Assembly (NCBI GenBank): GCA_017304475.1
Contig: JAFKKV010000026.1
Span: forward strand, 62,001 to 126,000
DNA length: 64,000 nucleotides
Reading direction: 5' to 3'
Origin: Hyphomicrobiales bacterium
Lineage (GTDB): Bacteria; Pseudomonadota; Alphaproteobacteria; Rhizobiales; Phreatobacteraceae
The notes beneath the pieces were generated by a model. That model worked only from the letters and a program-made list of their open reading frames with translations, had not been told where the DNA came from and ran no database searches. This document shows positions 54,746-64,000 of the stretch, one piece after another. Position 1 is the first letter of the stretch. Each line of letters starts with the position of its first letter. The position numbers and the translations under genes are program-made.

Positions 54746-57700
54746 ATGAGTGAAGTCTTCAACCGGGAATATTCAAGGACCCCCCTGGAATTCAGCGGAG
54801 AAAGGCTGACATCTGCCGTCGTCGGCGGCGTCGTCATCGAGCATTACCATCGCTATTTCCTGGCGCGTGACTTCTGTTCCGGGCGCGACGTGCTCGACAT
54901 CGCCGCAGGCGAAGGCTACGGCTCGGCCCTGCTGGCGCAGGTCGCGAACTCGGTCATCGGCGTCGAGATCGATGCCGCCGCCGTCGAAGCGGCACGGCGC
55001 GACTTTCCGCGGTCCAATCTGCGCTTTGTCCAGGGGGACGCGCGTGCCATTCCCATGGCCGACGCGAGCGTCGATGTCGCGGTCTCATTCGAGACCTATG
55101 AGCACATTGCCGCGCAGGAGACCTTTCTCAAGGAACTGCGTCGTGTTCTTCGCCCCGGTGGCGTCTTGATCATCAGCACGCCCGACCGTGACCTCTATTC
55201 GGCCGCAGCCGCCTCGCCGAACCCTCATCACGTCCGCGAGGCGAGTGAAGAAGAGTTCGTCACCGCGCTGGCGGCGAACTTCGTGCATGTTCGGCTTGCA
55301 CGGCAACGGGTTGTCGTCGGATCCTTCATCGAGACGGGCAGGACCGAGGCTGCCACCAGGCATTTCGAGGCGCAGGGACGCGACCTCGTGCAATCGGCGA
55401 ACGGCATTTCCCGCGCGCCCTACCTCATCGTCTTCGCGTCGGACCACCCGCTGCCGGCCCTGCCAAACAGCCTCTATATCGAGCACAGTGACGTCGATCA
55501 CCATATCGAGCGTGGCGAGGGTGACGCAGCGACGCTGGTCTTGCGCGCAACGGTCGGGAAACAAGAGCAGGAGCTGGAGAACGCAAAAAAGGCGCTCGAC
55601 GACCTCGCCCGCGCGCCGCGGACGCGGATCAATGAACTCGAAGTGCAGCTCGCCGCGACCCTGTCGGCATTCGCCGGCGCCCAGGGCGAACTCGAGCGGC
55701 TGACCCGGTCCGTCAGTTGGCGTGTATCGGCGCCCTTGCGGCACATTGCGACACGCTTTCCGGGCCTCGGCCGGCGGTTACGGCAGGTCGGCAAGGTTCT
55801 CTATTGGGCCGCGAGCGGGCAGCTCGTCCAGCGCATCAAGGCGTCCCTCGCCTATCGTTATGCGCCGCGAACCCCGGACATGGCGGTGCCGGCGAGCTCG
55901 CGTGAAGGCGTCTCGACCAGCGGGCTGCCGACTTTCCTGGAAACCTATCTGGGCGAACGTTGGCCGGATCAGTCACTGGAGACGGTCAGGCATTCCTATC
56001 GCTTCGTCGCGGAGCGTGAAAACGGCGTCATCGATGCCGCCGCGCTGTCGGCCGACGACGTCGCTGCCTTGCTGACGCGACTTCGGCAATTGACATCGAT
56101 GGGCAAGGACGCGCCCCGCCCTTCTGTCTCGATCATCATTCCCGTCCACAACGCGCTCGCCTATACGCTGGCTTGCCTGCTGAGCCTTCTCGATCAGCCA
56201 GCGGCGAACAGCTTCGAAGTCCTGATTGCCGATGATGCATCGACCGACGCGACGGCAACGGCAATTTCCTCGCTCGGTGGAAAGGTCCGGCTGATCCGGC
56301 ACAAGCGGAATCTCGGTTTCGTTCGAAACTGCAATGCCGCTGCCGCGAGCGCCCGCGGCGATATCCTCGTCTTTCTCAACAACGATACGATCGTTCTGCC
56401 CGGTTGGCTCGATGCCCTTGTGGCACCGCTGAACGAGACCCCCGAAATCGGTCTGACCTGCTCGAAACTTCTCAACGCCGATGGCACGCTCCAGGAGGCA
56501 GGGGGCGTGTTCTGGCAAGATGGCAGCGCATGGAACTATGGGCGCGGCGCTGACCCGCGCGCCTATCTCTTCAATTTCGTCCGGGATACCGACTACGGCT
56601 CGGGTGCCGCCATCGCCGTGCGATCGGTAGCCTGGGCCAGCGTCGGGGGGTTCGACGATCGTTTTTCACCAGCCTATTGCGAGGATGCCGATCTCGCTTT
56701 CGGTCTGCGCGCCAAGGGCTATCGCACGATCTACGTTCCGACGGCCGAAATCATCCATCATGAGGGCGTGAGCCACGGACGTGACGAAGCAAGTGGGATC
56801 AAGGCGTATCAGGTCGAAAACCTGAAGAAATTCTCCGAGAAATGGGCCGATACGCTCCGGTCGCACAGCCCGAAGGGCCAACGCGTCGCCATGGCCGCGG
56901 CACGGTCGCGCTTCAAGCCGCGGATATTGGTGATCGATCACTATGTTCCGCAATGGGACCGCGATGCCGGTTCACGCGCGGTGGACGGATATCTGCGTTT
57001 CCTGGTGGCGAACGGTTTCCATGTCACCTTCTGGCCGGACAACCGGGCGCGCGATGCGCGATACGGGCCAGTCTATCAAGACCTGGGCATCGAAGTCGTC
57101 TACGCTTGGCCGGCACAGCTGCAATTTCGAGACTGGATCGCCGACCGCGGGGCAGATTTCGACTACGTGCTGGTCAGCCGCCCTCACGTCGCGATGAACG
57201 TGCTGAACGACCTCAAGGATCACACTCGCGCCAAGTTGATGCTGCTCGGTGTGGATCTCCATGGCGCGCGCCTGCGCATGGAGCGGGACTTCAATCACTC
57301 CCCGGATCTCGATCGCGAGATCGAAGCCGCGGAGACGATGGAAGCCACCGCCTGGGGCGCGGTCGACGCGATCTACTATCCTTCGCGGGAGGAGGCCGAG
57401 CAGGTCGCGGCAAGGGGCGTCGCGGTGCCGGTGCGGGCGCTGCCGCTCTTCCAGTTCGACGAAAGCGATATAGTTCCACTCGATAACGTTTCAGCACTGA
57501 GACGCCCCGGGCAACCCCATGTGATGTTTGTCGGCGGCTTCAGGCACCGGCCCAATGTCGACGGCATTCTCTGGTTCTGTCGTGACGTCTGGCCATTGGT
57601 GAGGGATCGCTTTCCCGCGGCTCGTCTCACGATCGCCGGCGCCGAGCCGCCTCTGGCCGTCACCCAGTTGGCCGGCGATGCGATCTCGGTGACCGGCTAT

Positions 57701-58162
57701 ATCAGCGATGCAGACCTTCATGCGCTCTATCGATCCTCCGACGTCGTCGTCGCGCCACTCCGGTTCGGGGCCGGCGTGAAGGGCAAGGTTCTCGAGGCGC
57801 TGCGCCAGGGACTGCCGCTCGTCCTGACCTCCGTCGCGGCGCAGGGCATCGAGGACGTCGCCCAGGCCGGTATCATGGCGGATGACGCCGCGGCCTTTGC
57901 CCGCGGCGTCATCGAGCTGCTGCAACCGGGTGAGCACCGCATGACAGGCGCGCTCAGGGGCCAAGCACTGATCAGGCGACACTATTCGGTCGAAGCGCTC
58001 CGATCCGTCTTCGCGCTCGACATGCCCGAACTGGCACGGCACGGGTCTCGCGCCATGTCTGGCGAGAACCGCATCCCTTCAGGGTCAACGACGGCTCGCC
58101 CCGACTTCGCCGGCGCCGCGCCGAACAACGGGTCCCGCGATCAAACCAGGAGCCGGCCGTGA
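54746..58162 (+). CDS. Three-domain protein: methyltransferase - GT2 - GT4
   Basis: About 1138 aa. Residues 1-230: SAM methyltransferase (LDIAAGEGYGSALL, SFETYEHIA, LRPGGVLIISTPD). Residues 270-320: heptad-like, Glu/Leu-rich linker, probably a coiled coil. Residues 455-700: GT2 (SVSIIIPVHNALAYTL, FLNNDTIVLPGWL, PAYCEDADLAFGLRAKGY). Residues 720-1110: GT4-type (LVIDHYVPQWDRDAGSRAVD, VMFVGGFRHRPNVDGI, FGAGVKGKVLEALRQGLPL). Similar multi-enzyme chains occur in O-antigen clusters, where they can also set chain length. The frame is open to 54503, but ATG 54746 fits the methyltransferase. Confidence 0.85.
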   Translation: MSEVFNREYSRTPLEFSGERLTSAVVGGVVIEHYHRYFLARDFCSGRDVLDIAAGEGYGSALLAQVANSVIGVEIDAAAVEAARRDFPRSNLRFVQGDARAIPMADASVDVAVSFETYEHIAAQETFLKELRRVLRPGGVLIISTPDRDLYSAAAASPNPHHVREASEEEFVTALAANFVHVRLARQRVVVGSFIETGRTEAATRHFEAQGRDLVQSANGISRAPYLIVFASDHPLPALPNSLYIEHSDVDHHIERGEGDAATLVLRATVGKQEQELENAKKALDDLARAPRTRINELEVQLAATLSAFAGAQGELERLTRSVSWRVSAPLRHIATRFPGLGRRLRQVGKVLYWAASGQLVQRIKASLAYRYAPRTPDMAVPASSREGVSTSGLPTFLETYLGERWPDQSLETVRHSYRFVAERENGVIDAAALSADDVAALLTRLRQLTSMGKDAPRPSVSIIIPVHNALAYTLACLLSLLDQPAANSFEVLIADDASTDATATAISSLGGKVRLIRHKRNLGFVRNCNAAAASARGDILVFLNNDTIVLPGWLDALVAPLNETPEIGLTCSKLLNADGTLQEAGGVFWQDGSAWNYGRGADPRAYLFNFVRDTDYGSGAAIAVRSVAWASVGGFDDRFSPAYCEDADLAFGLRAKGYRTIYVPTAEIIHHEGVSHGRDEASGIKAYQVENLKKFSEKWADTLRSHSPKGQRVAMAAARSRFKPRILVIDHYVPQWDRDAGSRAVDGYLRFLVANGFHVTFWPDNRARDARYGPVYQDLGIEVVYAWPAQLQFRDWIADRGADFDYVLVSRPHVAMNVLNDLKDHTRAKLMLLGVDLHGARLRMERDFNHSPDLDREIEAAETMEATAWGAVDAIYYPSREEAEQVAARGVAVPVRALPLFQFDESDIVPLDNVSALRRPGQPHVMFVGGFRHRPNVDGILWFCRDVWPLVRDRFPAARLTIAGAEPPLAVTQLAGDAISVTGYISDADLHALYRSSDVVVAPLRFGAGVKGKVLEALRQGLPLVLTSVAAQGIEDVAQAGIMADDAAAFARGVIELLQPGEHRMTGALRGQALIRRHYSVEALRSVFALDMPELARHGSRAMSGENRIPSGSTTARPDFAGAAPNNGSRDQTRSRP

Positions 58163-58911
58163 ACGACAAAGCCGATGATTTGCGCCGCGTTCGCCAACGC
58201 AAATGGTTCTATGAGTTCGACCTGCCGGACGGATCGCGTACGGATTCCGATCTCCCGGCCGAGGTCCGCCACATCCATTCGTCGCGGATCGACAAACTGC
58301 GTCATGTAATCGCCCGGTACGTCGATCCCGCCGAGCGGTCATCGGCCTTGGATCTGGCTTCGCACGAGGGCTATTTTTCGGTCGAGCTGAGCAGGCATTT
58401 CGCCTCCGTCCGCGGCCTCGAGCTTCGCGACGACAGTATCGAGGCCGCTCGGCTCATTACCAGGGCTCTCGACATATCGAATGTCGTCTATGAGCAGGCG
58501 GATCTGACCACGCTTTCCTTCGACGAGAGACTCAAGGCCGATTTCGTTCTTGTCTATGGGCTTCTCTACCACCTCGAGAATCCGATCCAGGTCATTCGGT
58601 TGGCATCGGCGTTGGCCCGCACGCACATCCTCATCGAAACGCAAGTCTTTCCCTATGACATCTCCGGTCGCTTGGAGGACGGGAATTACCGATGGCAAAG
58701 GGAGGTTCAGGGGGTCTTCAGCCTTTCCGCCGACTACGCCGACAGAAGGGAAGGAGGTTCGACCGACATCGCCCTGGTTCCTTCGTTGAATGCGCTCGTC
58801 TTTTTGCTCCGGCATTTCGGCTTTGGGACGATCGAGGTCGTCCCCTCGGACGAACGCGACTATGAGCAGTTCTACAGAAGGTCGAGAGTGGTGCTCTACG
58901 CACGCAGGTAG
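58159..58911 (+). CDS. Class I SAM-dependent methyltransferase, tRNA-uridine/CmoB-like fold
   Basis: 250 aa. SALDLASHEGYFSVELSRHF (motif I), VRGLELRDDSIEAA, VYGLLYHLENPIQ and LIETQVF resemble CmoB-like/DUF1698 methyltransferases more than the other two in the cluster. Start is a GTG at 58159 overlapping the large gene's stop (GTGA), so it is translated with it. Target probably a sugar, judging by context. Confidence 0.8.
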   Translation: MNDKADDLRRVRQRKWFYEFDLPDGSRTDSDLPAEVRHIHSSRIDKLRHVIARYVDPAERSSALDLASHEGYFSVELSRHFASVRGLELRDDSIEAARLITRALDISNVVYEQADLTTLSFDERLKADFVLVYGLLYHLENPIQVIRLASALARTHILIETQVFPYDISGRLEDGNYRWQREVQGVFSLSADYADRREGGSTDIALVPSLNALVFLLRHFGFGTIEVVPSDERDYEQFYRRSRVVLYARR

Positions 58912-58936
58912 CGTTGGCGCGGATACTTTCGCTCGA

Positions 58937-59965
58937 TCAGACCAGATCTTTCGGAATTTCACCCAGATTGCCTGCCAATCCATCCCGGATGGCGTGGCGG
59001 GCCAGTCGCAAGCCCTGGAAATGCCGCCGTGGTGAACCGAGCAAGAGCACGATCTGACCGGCCAGGCGCAGTGCGAAGTTGAGGCGCCACCGCCTCGGTA
59101 TGTGACATTGACGCAGCGTCGTGACGGCGTTGCGGATATAATAATAGGTGCGGCTCGGAGGCTGGCGCAGGATTTGGGGAGTCCACCAGGCACCGCTCCG
59201 TCCCCAGCGATGCACCATGGTCAAATGCTCGGCGATGTACACCCCATATCCGCGGCTCCACGCGCGGAAGCACCATTCGATATCGATCCCGTCTATGAAA
59301 TAGTCCGCACGAAATGGCCCGACCCGCTTCCAGCCGTCGATCTCGATGAGCGAGCCCGATGTCGGCAGGAAGTTGACCGGTCGGGATCCATTGCTGGCCG
59401 GGCCGCGCGGTTCGACGGCCGGGATGAGGAAGTGCTCGCCTCGGGGCGCGGCCATGCGAGGGCCGAGCGCGACTGCACCCGTTGGCAGTCCAGCAAAAAG
59501 TGCAACGAGATCCCGGGCCAATCCCGGCTGCGGCACGCTGTCCTGATCGAAAAGCAGGATAAACGGGAACTTGGCCTCATCTGCCGCCTCGACGAGCGCA
59601 TTCAATCCATGTCCCAGGCCGAGATTGATCGGCGATCGGATCACGGTCGCGCGCGATTGGCCGAGCCTGGCCTCGCTTGCCTCGTCCAGAGCGCCGTTGA
59701 CGAAAACGAACAGGGCAAGATCGTCATCCTCCAAAGGCCGCAGCAGGCCGTCGAGGATCGCTGCGCCCGGGTTGTGGAGGACAGTTGCGGCGGCAAGCTT
59801 GGGTGCCCGCTTGCTGCCATCGCGATTTGCCTCCTGCCGGCTTTGCGCGGGCGGTTCGGGCCCGAGAGGCGGAATGTGACCGTTAGACGCATGCGTCGGC
59901 ATCAGGCTCGCGTCGCCTGGGGGAAGCCCATTGCGGTGCGTCGGCTCGTTCGATCGGGAGGTCAT
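58937..59965 (-). CDS. Glycosyltransferase family 2, rhamnosyltransferase-like
   Basis: About 342 aa. A low-complexity tail of about 50 residues precedes the GT2 core: TVLHNPGAAILDGLLRPLED, NLGLGHGLNAL, LLFDQDSVPQPG (DxD), FLPTSGSLIEIDGWKRVG and DGIDIEWCFRAWSRGY. Resembles rhamnosyltransferases of O-antigen clusters. Start uncertain: ATG 59965 chosen, ATG 59902 also possible, both without strong ribosome sites. Convergent with the preceding methyltransferase. Confidence 0.85.
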   Translation of the reverse strand: MTSRSNEPTHRNGLPPGDASLMPTHASNGHIPPLGPEPPAQSRQEANRDGSKRAPKLAAATVLHNPGAAILDGLLRPLEDDDLALFVFVNGALDEASEARLGQSRATVIRSPINLGLGHGLNALVEAADEAKFPFILLFDQDSVPQPGLARDLVALFAGLPTGAVALGPRMAAPRGEHFLIPAVEPRGPASNGSRPVNFLPTSGSLIEIDGWKRVGPFRADYFIDGIDIEWCFRAWSRGYGVYIAEHLTMVHRWGRSGAWWTPQILRQPPSRTYYYIRNAVTTLRQCHIPRRWRLNFALRLAGQIVLLLGSPRRHFQGLRLARHAIRDGLAGNLGEIPKDLV

Positions 59966-60745
59966 GACGGGCGGGCGACGACATGGCGGGCGCTGAACCG
60001 GCAAGTGACGCCCGAAAGAAACAGGGCAGAGAGGGAAGCATTCACCTTGCCGACGCCGCCGCGTCGTTCAAGGCATTCGGGATGACTCAAAAGGCGATTC
60101 AAAAATCCGTGGCTGCGAAGACTCCGCCGGCCGGGCGGCGGCGCTTCGCACTGCAATAAGAATGGCATTGACGACCCTGCTCTATGAAAGCCTTCAGCTT
60201 CGCTGTCGGCACGCTCGGCGCGGGTTCTGCCAAGAACACCGCGCCAGAAAATGCGGGCACACCCCCGCAATAATCCTTCCTGATGCCAAAAGCGGGCGAA
60301 ATGGATGGCTTCGAGCCGGCTAAAAACCGGTCTAAGAAACACGAGCCAAAATAGGCCGGTCCGACATCCACGCAACCCTAAAGTTCACAACCCACATGAC
60401 CTATGCATGCTGATGGCCGAAACAACGGAGGTAACTCGGCGCGTTCGACCGCTGGCGTGAATGCAAAAGCCCGCGCGTCGGGATCCTGCGGCGAGAGCGC
60501 GCACCGCCGATGATGGGTACGCCCGGGCGAAGCCGCGCGGCTATGCCGGCGATGCCTGCTGAACGCTCGAACCTCACCCTGGTGCGGGACGGCCCCTGCC
60601 TGAAGAGCGACAGCTGCGGCGGCGCGACCCGCTGCTCACGTATGCCGCGTTGACCAGTTGGTGTGTGGTGAGGCCGGCCGCGACGCCCGCCGCAATTGCC
60701 CAGGGTTCCCCCCAGACGGGTACCGATGCCACGGCTTCAGCGGCG
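59966..60745. other. Long gap without a supported gene
   Basis: About 780 bases. Short minus-strand frames at 59962-60375 and 60099-60371 and frames at 60574-60873 and 60650-61108 have no recognisable domain. It may be a decayed gene or a promoter/terminator zone between two minus-strand glycosyltransferase genes. Confidence 0.4.
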
Positions 60746-62107
60746 TCATGGGCCACCTCTGTCACGAATGGCCTGGATGCGCGCGCTAACGATTTGCGCG
60801 ACGGAGGAGCGGCTGTAGCGCTGGCGGACGAAAGCTTGCCCTTTGGCTGCCTTGCGCGCCGCAGCTTGATCATCGGTCAGGACAGCGCGCATCGCTGCCA
60901 CAGCCGCGTCGACATCCGGTTCCGCCCAGACCTGCCCTTCCGGATAAAGATACTCGCGGCTCTGGACCGGCCTCAAACGATAGGGAATCGGATAGCCGGT
61001 ATCGTCGGAAAGGAAATCGGTGCTCCCGGAAAAATCGGTCCCGATGACCGGCTTGCCGGCCAATATCGCTTCGACCATGCCAAGCCCGAAGCCTTCCGAT
61101 CGGTGTAGCGAGACATAACAATTGCACGCCGAAACCAGCGAAAATATCTCCTGCTGCGTCATCGTTCTGTCGATCACGACAATCCGCGGATCCTTGCGAG
61201 CGGCGCTGGCGATGACCGCCCTCATTTCGGCGAAATGGCCCTGCGCGCCCGTAGACTTGATGATCAACCCCACCCGCTGGTCACCACGCGGAAACGCCGC
61301 CTGAAAGGCGCGCAATACGGCCAGGGGGTTCTTTCGTGCGGGGAAGGAAAAATAGTCGAAAGTGAACAGGAAATAGAAAACTCCGTCGTTCAGACCCAGC
61401 GCGGAACGCGGGAGCAACGACTGATCTCCATCCTCCACGGCTGGCGGTACGATCAGGATGGGGCGTGAGAAAATGGGCCGAAATGCATCGGCCACGAAAG
61501 CATTGGGCGCCCAGATTTCGTCAATTGCCGCGAGATGGGGGCGCCATTGCTCCGGAGCTGTCGGCAACTCCCAATAGGTGCGCAAGATATTGTAGCCGCT
61601 CTCGATCCGTACGTCGCCGAGATGATCAAGGAGGATCGGCAGCTGATCGACCGCCGTCTCGATCAGGTTGAACTCATAGGGGCGACCCAGGTCGTAGCGC
61701 TCGGGCCGGAACGGTCCCAGATAACGCGACTCCACATTCACATTGTACGGAAAGATCGCGAAAGGCAGATCGGTCATCGCGGCCGAATCGATCAAGCCCC
61801 TCAGCGACACACCCAATCCAAGCGCAGCTTCGACATAGCCGACGAACAAGATGCCCGGTTCGACCGAGGCGGTTGGCAAGAGGATCGAAGCGCCCGGAGG
61901 CCTGTTCGGGTTGCGCGCTGAACGAATTCGCCCAATCGTCGCGCCAAGCCGAAACCTGAGTGGCAAAAAAAACCGAAGAGCCAGCACTTTGGCAGCGGTG
62001 GCCGCACCCTCGTGCCTGGCGATGTCACGGAGGTCTCCATAGACGCATTTCAGCCGAGCAACCGCCCGGCTTCTCCACGCCATCTTCGACTCGACCGGTT
62101 TCATGGC
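60746..62107 (-). CDS. Glycosyltransferase family 4
   Basis: About 453 aa. The GT-B C-terminal half is clear: APNAFVADAFRPIFS, GLIIKSTGA, YVSLHRSEGFGLGMVEAILAGKPVIGT (EGFGLGxxEA donor-binding motif). The frame opens at 62350, but residues before MKPVESKMAWRSR look non-coding, so I chose ATG 62107 (62086 possible). Adds a sugar to a lipid-linked glycan. Lies behind the Wzt gene in the same direction. Confidence 0.85.
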   Translation of the reverse strand, partial: AMKPVESKMAWRSRAVARLKCVYGDLRDIARHEGAATAAKVLALRFFLPLRFRLGATIGRIRSARNPNRPPGASILLPTASVEPGILFVGYVEAALGLGVSLRGLIDSAAMTDLPFAIFPYNVNVESRYLGPFRPERYDLGRPYEFNLIETAVDQLPILLDHLGDVRIESGYNILRTYWELPTAPEQWRPHLAAIDEIWAPNAFVADAFRPIFSRPILIVPPAVEDGDQSLLPRSALGLNDGVFYFLFTFDYFSFPARKNPLAVLRAFQAAFPRGDQRVGLIIKSTGAQGHFAEMRAVIASAARKDPRIVVIDRTMTQQEIFSLVSACNCYVSLHRSEGFGLGMVEAILAGKPVIGTDFSGSTDFLSDDTGYPIPYRLRPVQSREYLYPEGQVWAEPDVDAAVAAMRAVLTDDQAAARKAAKGQAFVRQRYSRSSVAQIVSARIQAIRDRGGP

Positions 62108-62330
62108 GCCCGTGACAAGACCCAAATGATGGCGAATGCCCTTATCCGTATGGCCAGCATAGCTTCTTACACCAAGAGGCTGTCCCGCCATGTTGCCAAA
62201 CAAGCGCAGCCGACCGCTTCGCTTGTCCATGCGCGGCACCCCGGCAGGAAAATCCCATAATCGTTGCCAGCGAGCGATTTGGCCCGCGCTTCGAGACGTC
62301 TCGGTGAAGGGGCGCCGCCGTTGCGCAGCG

Positions 62331-63083
62331 TCACTGCGCGTCGGCCTCATAGGCAGCCAGCACCTCGTCGGGCGACCCGTCCATCATCAACCGCCCGCCC
62401 TTCAGCCAGAGCGTGCGGGTGCAGAAACGCCTGATGATGTTGTTGTCGTGCGAGGCGAGGAACACGATGCTCGCCTTCTCTATCAGGGAATAAAGCCGCT
62501 TTTCGGCTTTCCCGGCAAAAGCGGCGTCGCCGACTCCGATGATCTCGTCGAGGATGAGAATGTCGGGATGCACAGCCGTCGAAACCGCGAAGGCCAACCG
62601 AAGCATCATTCCGCTCGAATAGGTGCGGATTGGAAGCGACAGGAACTCACCGAGCTCGCTGAACTCCTCGATGTCGGGGACGAGCGCTTGCGCTCTTTTG
62701 CGATCGAGCCCCAGCATGATGCCGCGCATCTCGATATTCTCATAGCCGGTTGCGTCGCCGTCCATGCCCATCGAAAGATCGATCAGCGATGAGATGCGCC
62801 CCGTAATCTCGGCATGACCCGAGGTGGGCGGATAGACCCTGCTCAGGACCCGCAGCAGCGTAGTTTTTCCAGCGCCATTGCCACCGATGAGGCCAATCCG
62901 GTCGCCGTCGCGCGCTTCGAAGCTCACCTCGGTCAGCGCCTCGACAACCTGGATACTGCGGTCGCGATCATCGTGCAGGCCGCCGCCGACGGTGCGACGG
63001 AGAATCTCGCTCTTTAGCGCGCGACCACGCGAGTTGTAGATGGCAAGGGCGATGCTGGCCTTGTCCAGGACGATGTGAGCCAT
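62331..63083 (-). CDS. wzt: Polysaccharide ABC exporter ATP-binding protein, Wzt-like
   Basis: 250 aa. N-terminal YNSRGRALKSEILRRTVGG is typical of polysaccharide-export ATPases, then Walker A GGNGAGKTT, YENIEMRGIMLGLDRK, signature-region MMLRLAFAVSTAVHPDILILDE. It ends there, without the C-terminal carbohydrate-binding Wzt domain that reads the terminal O-antigen modification, so export here is probably not chain-end-gated. Gap of seven bases after the Wzm-like gene. Confidence 0.92.
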   Translation of the reverse strand: MAHIVLDKASIALAIYNSRGRALKSEILRRTVGGGLHDDRDRSIQVVEALTEVSFEARDGDRIGLIGGNGAGKTTLLRVLSRVYPPTSGHAEITGRISSLIDLSMGMDGDATGYENIEMRGIMLGLDRKRAQALVPDIEEFSELGEFLSLPIRTYSSGMMLRLAFAVSTAVHPDILILDEIIGVGDAAFAGKAEKRLYSLIEKASIVFLASHDNNIIRRFCTRTLWLKGGRLMMDGSPDEVLAAYEADAQ

Positions 63084-63090
63084 TGTATCC

Positions 63091-63879
63091 TCAGAGCCAG
63101 TACACGACTCGATGCGAGTACTTACCGGCGAACGCTAGGCTCAAAAGCCATCCGAAAATCAGCAACCCGAACAGGAATAGATAGGAGCTCAGATTGGGCA
63201 TCTGTCCGAGCAGGGGCTCGCGCATCACGTTCAGCATGTGCGCAAACGGATTGAGGACGAGGACGGGGTGATCCGCTCGAAGCTGCGACGGCTTGAAGAC
63301 GACAGGTGAGATGAAGAAGGCGACCTGAACAATGCTCTGCACGATTTGCGGAATATCGCGGAAGCGCGTCGACAGGACGGCGAGCAGATAGCCGATCCAT
63401 GCCAAATTCGCGAGGACCAGGAGCAGCCCCGGGAGAAACAGCAGGATGTGCCAATCGATCGTCGTCCCCGTCACGAGATAGACAACTGGCAAGATGATGA
63501 GATTATGGGCGAAAACCAGTAAGTTCCTAGCCATCGTACGAAGCAGATAGGTGAAACGGGGCAGCGCGATCTGACGGATAATGCCTTCGTTCTCGGTAAA
63601 GCTGGCACAGCTCTCGTTGATCGTCGAGGCGATCAACGCCCAGAGCACCAATCCAGTCCCGAGATGCGGCATGTAGTCGGCGAGCGCGGTGCCAAACAGC
63701 GAGGAATAGACCGCGCCCATGCCGAAGATCATCACCGCCATGCTGAGCGTCAGCCAGAGCTGCCCGAGGCGCGAGCGCCTGTAGCGGCGCGCAACATCGT
63801 TCCTGGCCAGCATCCACCACATGCGCCAGCAGCCGAAGCCGCCGAGAACGTCGGCCGCGCCGCGTTCAACCAATCCCAT
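63091..63879 (-). CDS. wzm: Polysaccharide ABC exporter membrane subunit, Wzm-like
   Basis: About 262 aa, six membrane helices of the ABC-2 type: RSRLGQLWLTLSMAVMIFGMG, GLVLWALIASTINESCASFTENEG, LNPFAHMLNVMREPLLG. A cytoplasmic amphipathic start (MWWMLARNDVARRYRR) is typical. ATG 63879 has AGGAG ten bases upstream; GTG 63885 is an alternative. With Wzt it moves the lipid-linked glycan to the periplasm. Nothing further is seen in 63886-64000 except probable promoter sequence. Confidence 0.92.
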   Translation of the reverse strand: MGLVERGAADVLGGFGCWRMWWMLARNDVARRYRRSRLGQLWLTLSMAVMIFGMGAVYSSLFGTALADYMPHLGTGLVLWALIASTINESCASFTENEGIIRQIALPRFTYLLRTMARNLLVFAHNLIILPVVYLVTGTTIDWHILLFLPGLLLVLANLAWIGYLLAVLSTRFRDIPQIVQSIVQVAFFISPVVFKPSQLRADHPVLVLNPFAHMLNVMREPLLGQMPNLSSYLFLFGLLIFGWLLSLAFAGKYSHRVVYWL

Positions 63880-64000
63880 TTCCACGCATCTCCTGAAGTC
63901 GCACTGCTACCGCAACCGCAGCGATGCGCCCAAATGCATAAACCGGTGTCAAACAGCACGCAAATTTGGGCGGGCCGCACGCGCGCTGCATCCTTGACCC

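Noticed and set aside
60099..60371. 90-codon minus-strand frame in the 59966-60745 gap
   Set aside because: No recognisable domain, no clear ribosome site; not enough to call a gene.

Overview
The window is GC-rich (long shadow reading frames on both strands, AT-rich stretches only between genes) and looks like a chromosomal accessory region of an alphaproteobacterium, probably of the order Hyphomicrobiales. That assignment rests on base composition, the density of ABC uptake operons with private GntR/TetR regulators, and the small signal-peptide protein next to tex. It is an inference; I saw no rRNA or tRNA gene.

Layout. 0-9.8 kb: a TetR regulator and an aldehyde dehydrogenase, then hydantoinase/oxoprolinase-type HyuA and HyuB, a Liv-type binding protein, a GntR regulator and an esterase. 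10.1-16.8 kb: a FAD monooxygenase plus HD-domain protein diverge from a UTRA-type GntR regulator, which is followed by a complete PotABCD-type ABC transporter. 16.8-29.9 kb: a compact catabolic island made of a DUF2891 protein, an atypical SDR, a DapA-family lyase, a DUF4392 protein, a RidA-like protein, a DUF1445 protein and a full LivFGMH-K transporter on the minus strand, and a GntR/FCD regulator, a D-threonine-aldolase/D-serine-dehydratase-like PLP enzyme and an alpha/beta hydrolase on the plus strand. 30-32.7 kb: a small secreted protein and tex, the only clear housekeeping gene. 32.9-44.1 kb: a carbohydrate or sugar-acid unit (six minus-strand enzymes, a divergent MalK/UgpC-type ABC transporter and a second FCD regulator). 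44.4-63.9 kb: a surface polysaccharide cluster with a decayed acyltransferase, several glycosyltransferases, methyltransferases, a GtrA/GtrB/GT-C set and a Wzm/Wzt exporter; by eye it is less GC-biased than the rest.

Most interesting system: the 16.8-29.9 kb island. The two domains that together form eukaryotic D-glutamate cyclase (DUF1445 and DUF4392) are encoded as separate genes here, with a RidA-like gene between them. An almost identical 17-bp element (ATATACGTGACATATAT and variants matching at 15-16 of 17 positions) lies at three places: between the binding-protein gene and the divergent GntR gene, in front of the PLP-enzyme gene, and in front of the DUF4392 gene. This predicts one regulator controlling three operons for uptake and breakdown of a D-amino acid or a derivative. 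The function is inferred and the substrate is unknown.

A second parallel: the Tm-1-like (UPF0261) and TIM-barrel genes at 34.4-36.5 kb overlap by 4 bases and correspond to the two halves of the tomato Tm-1 protein.
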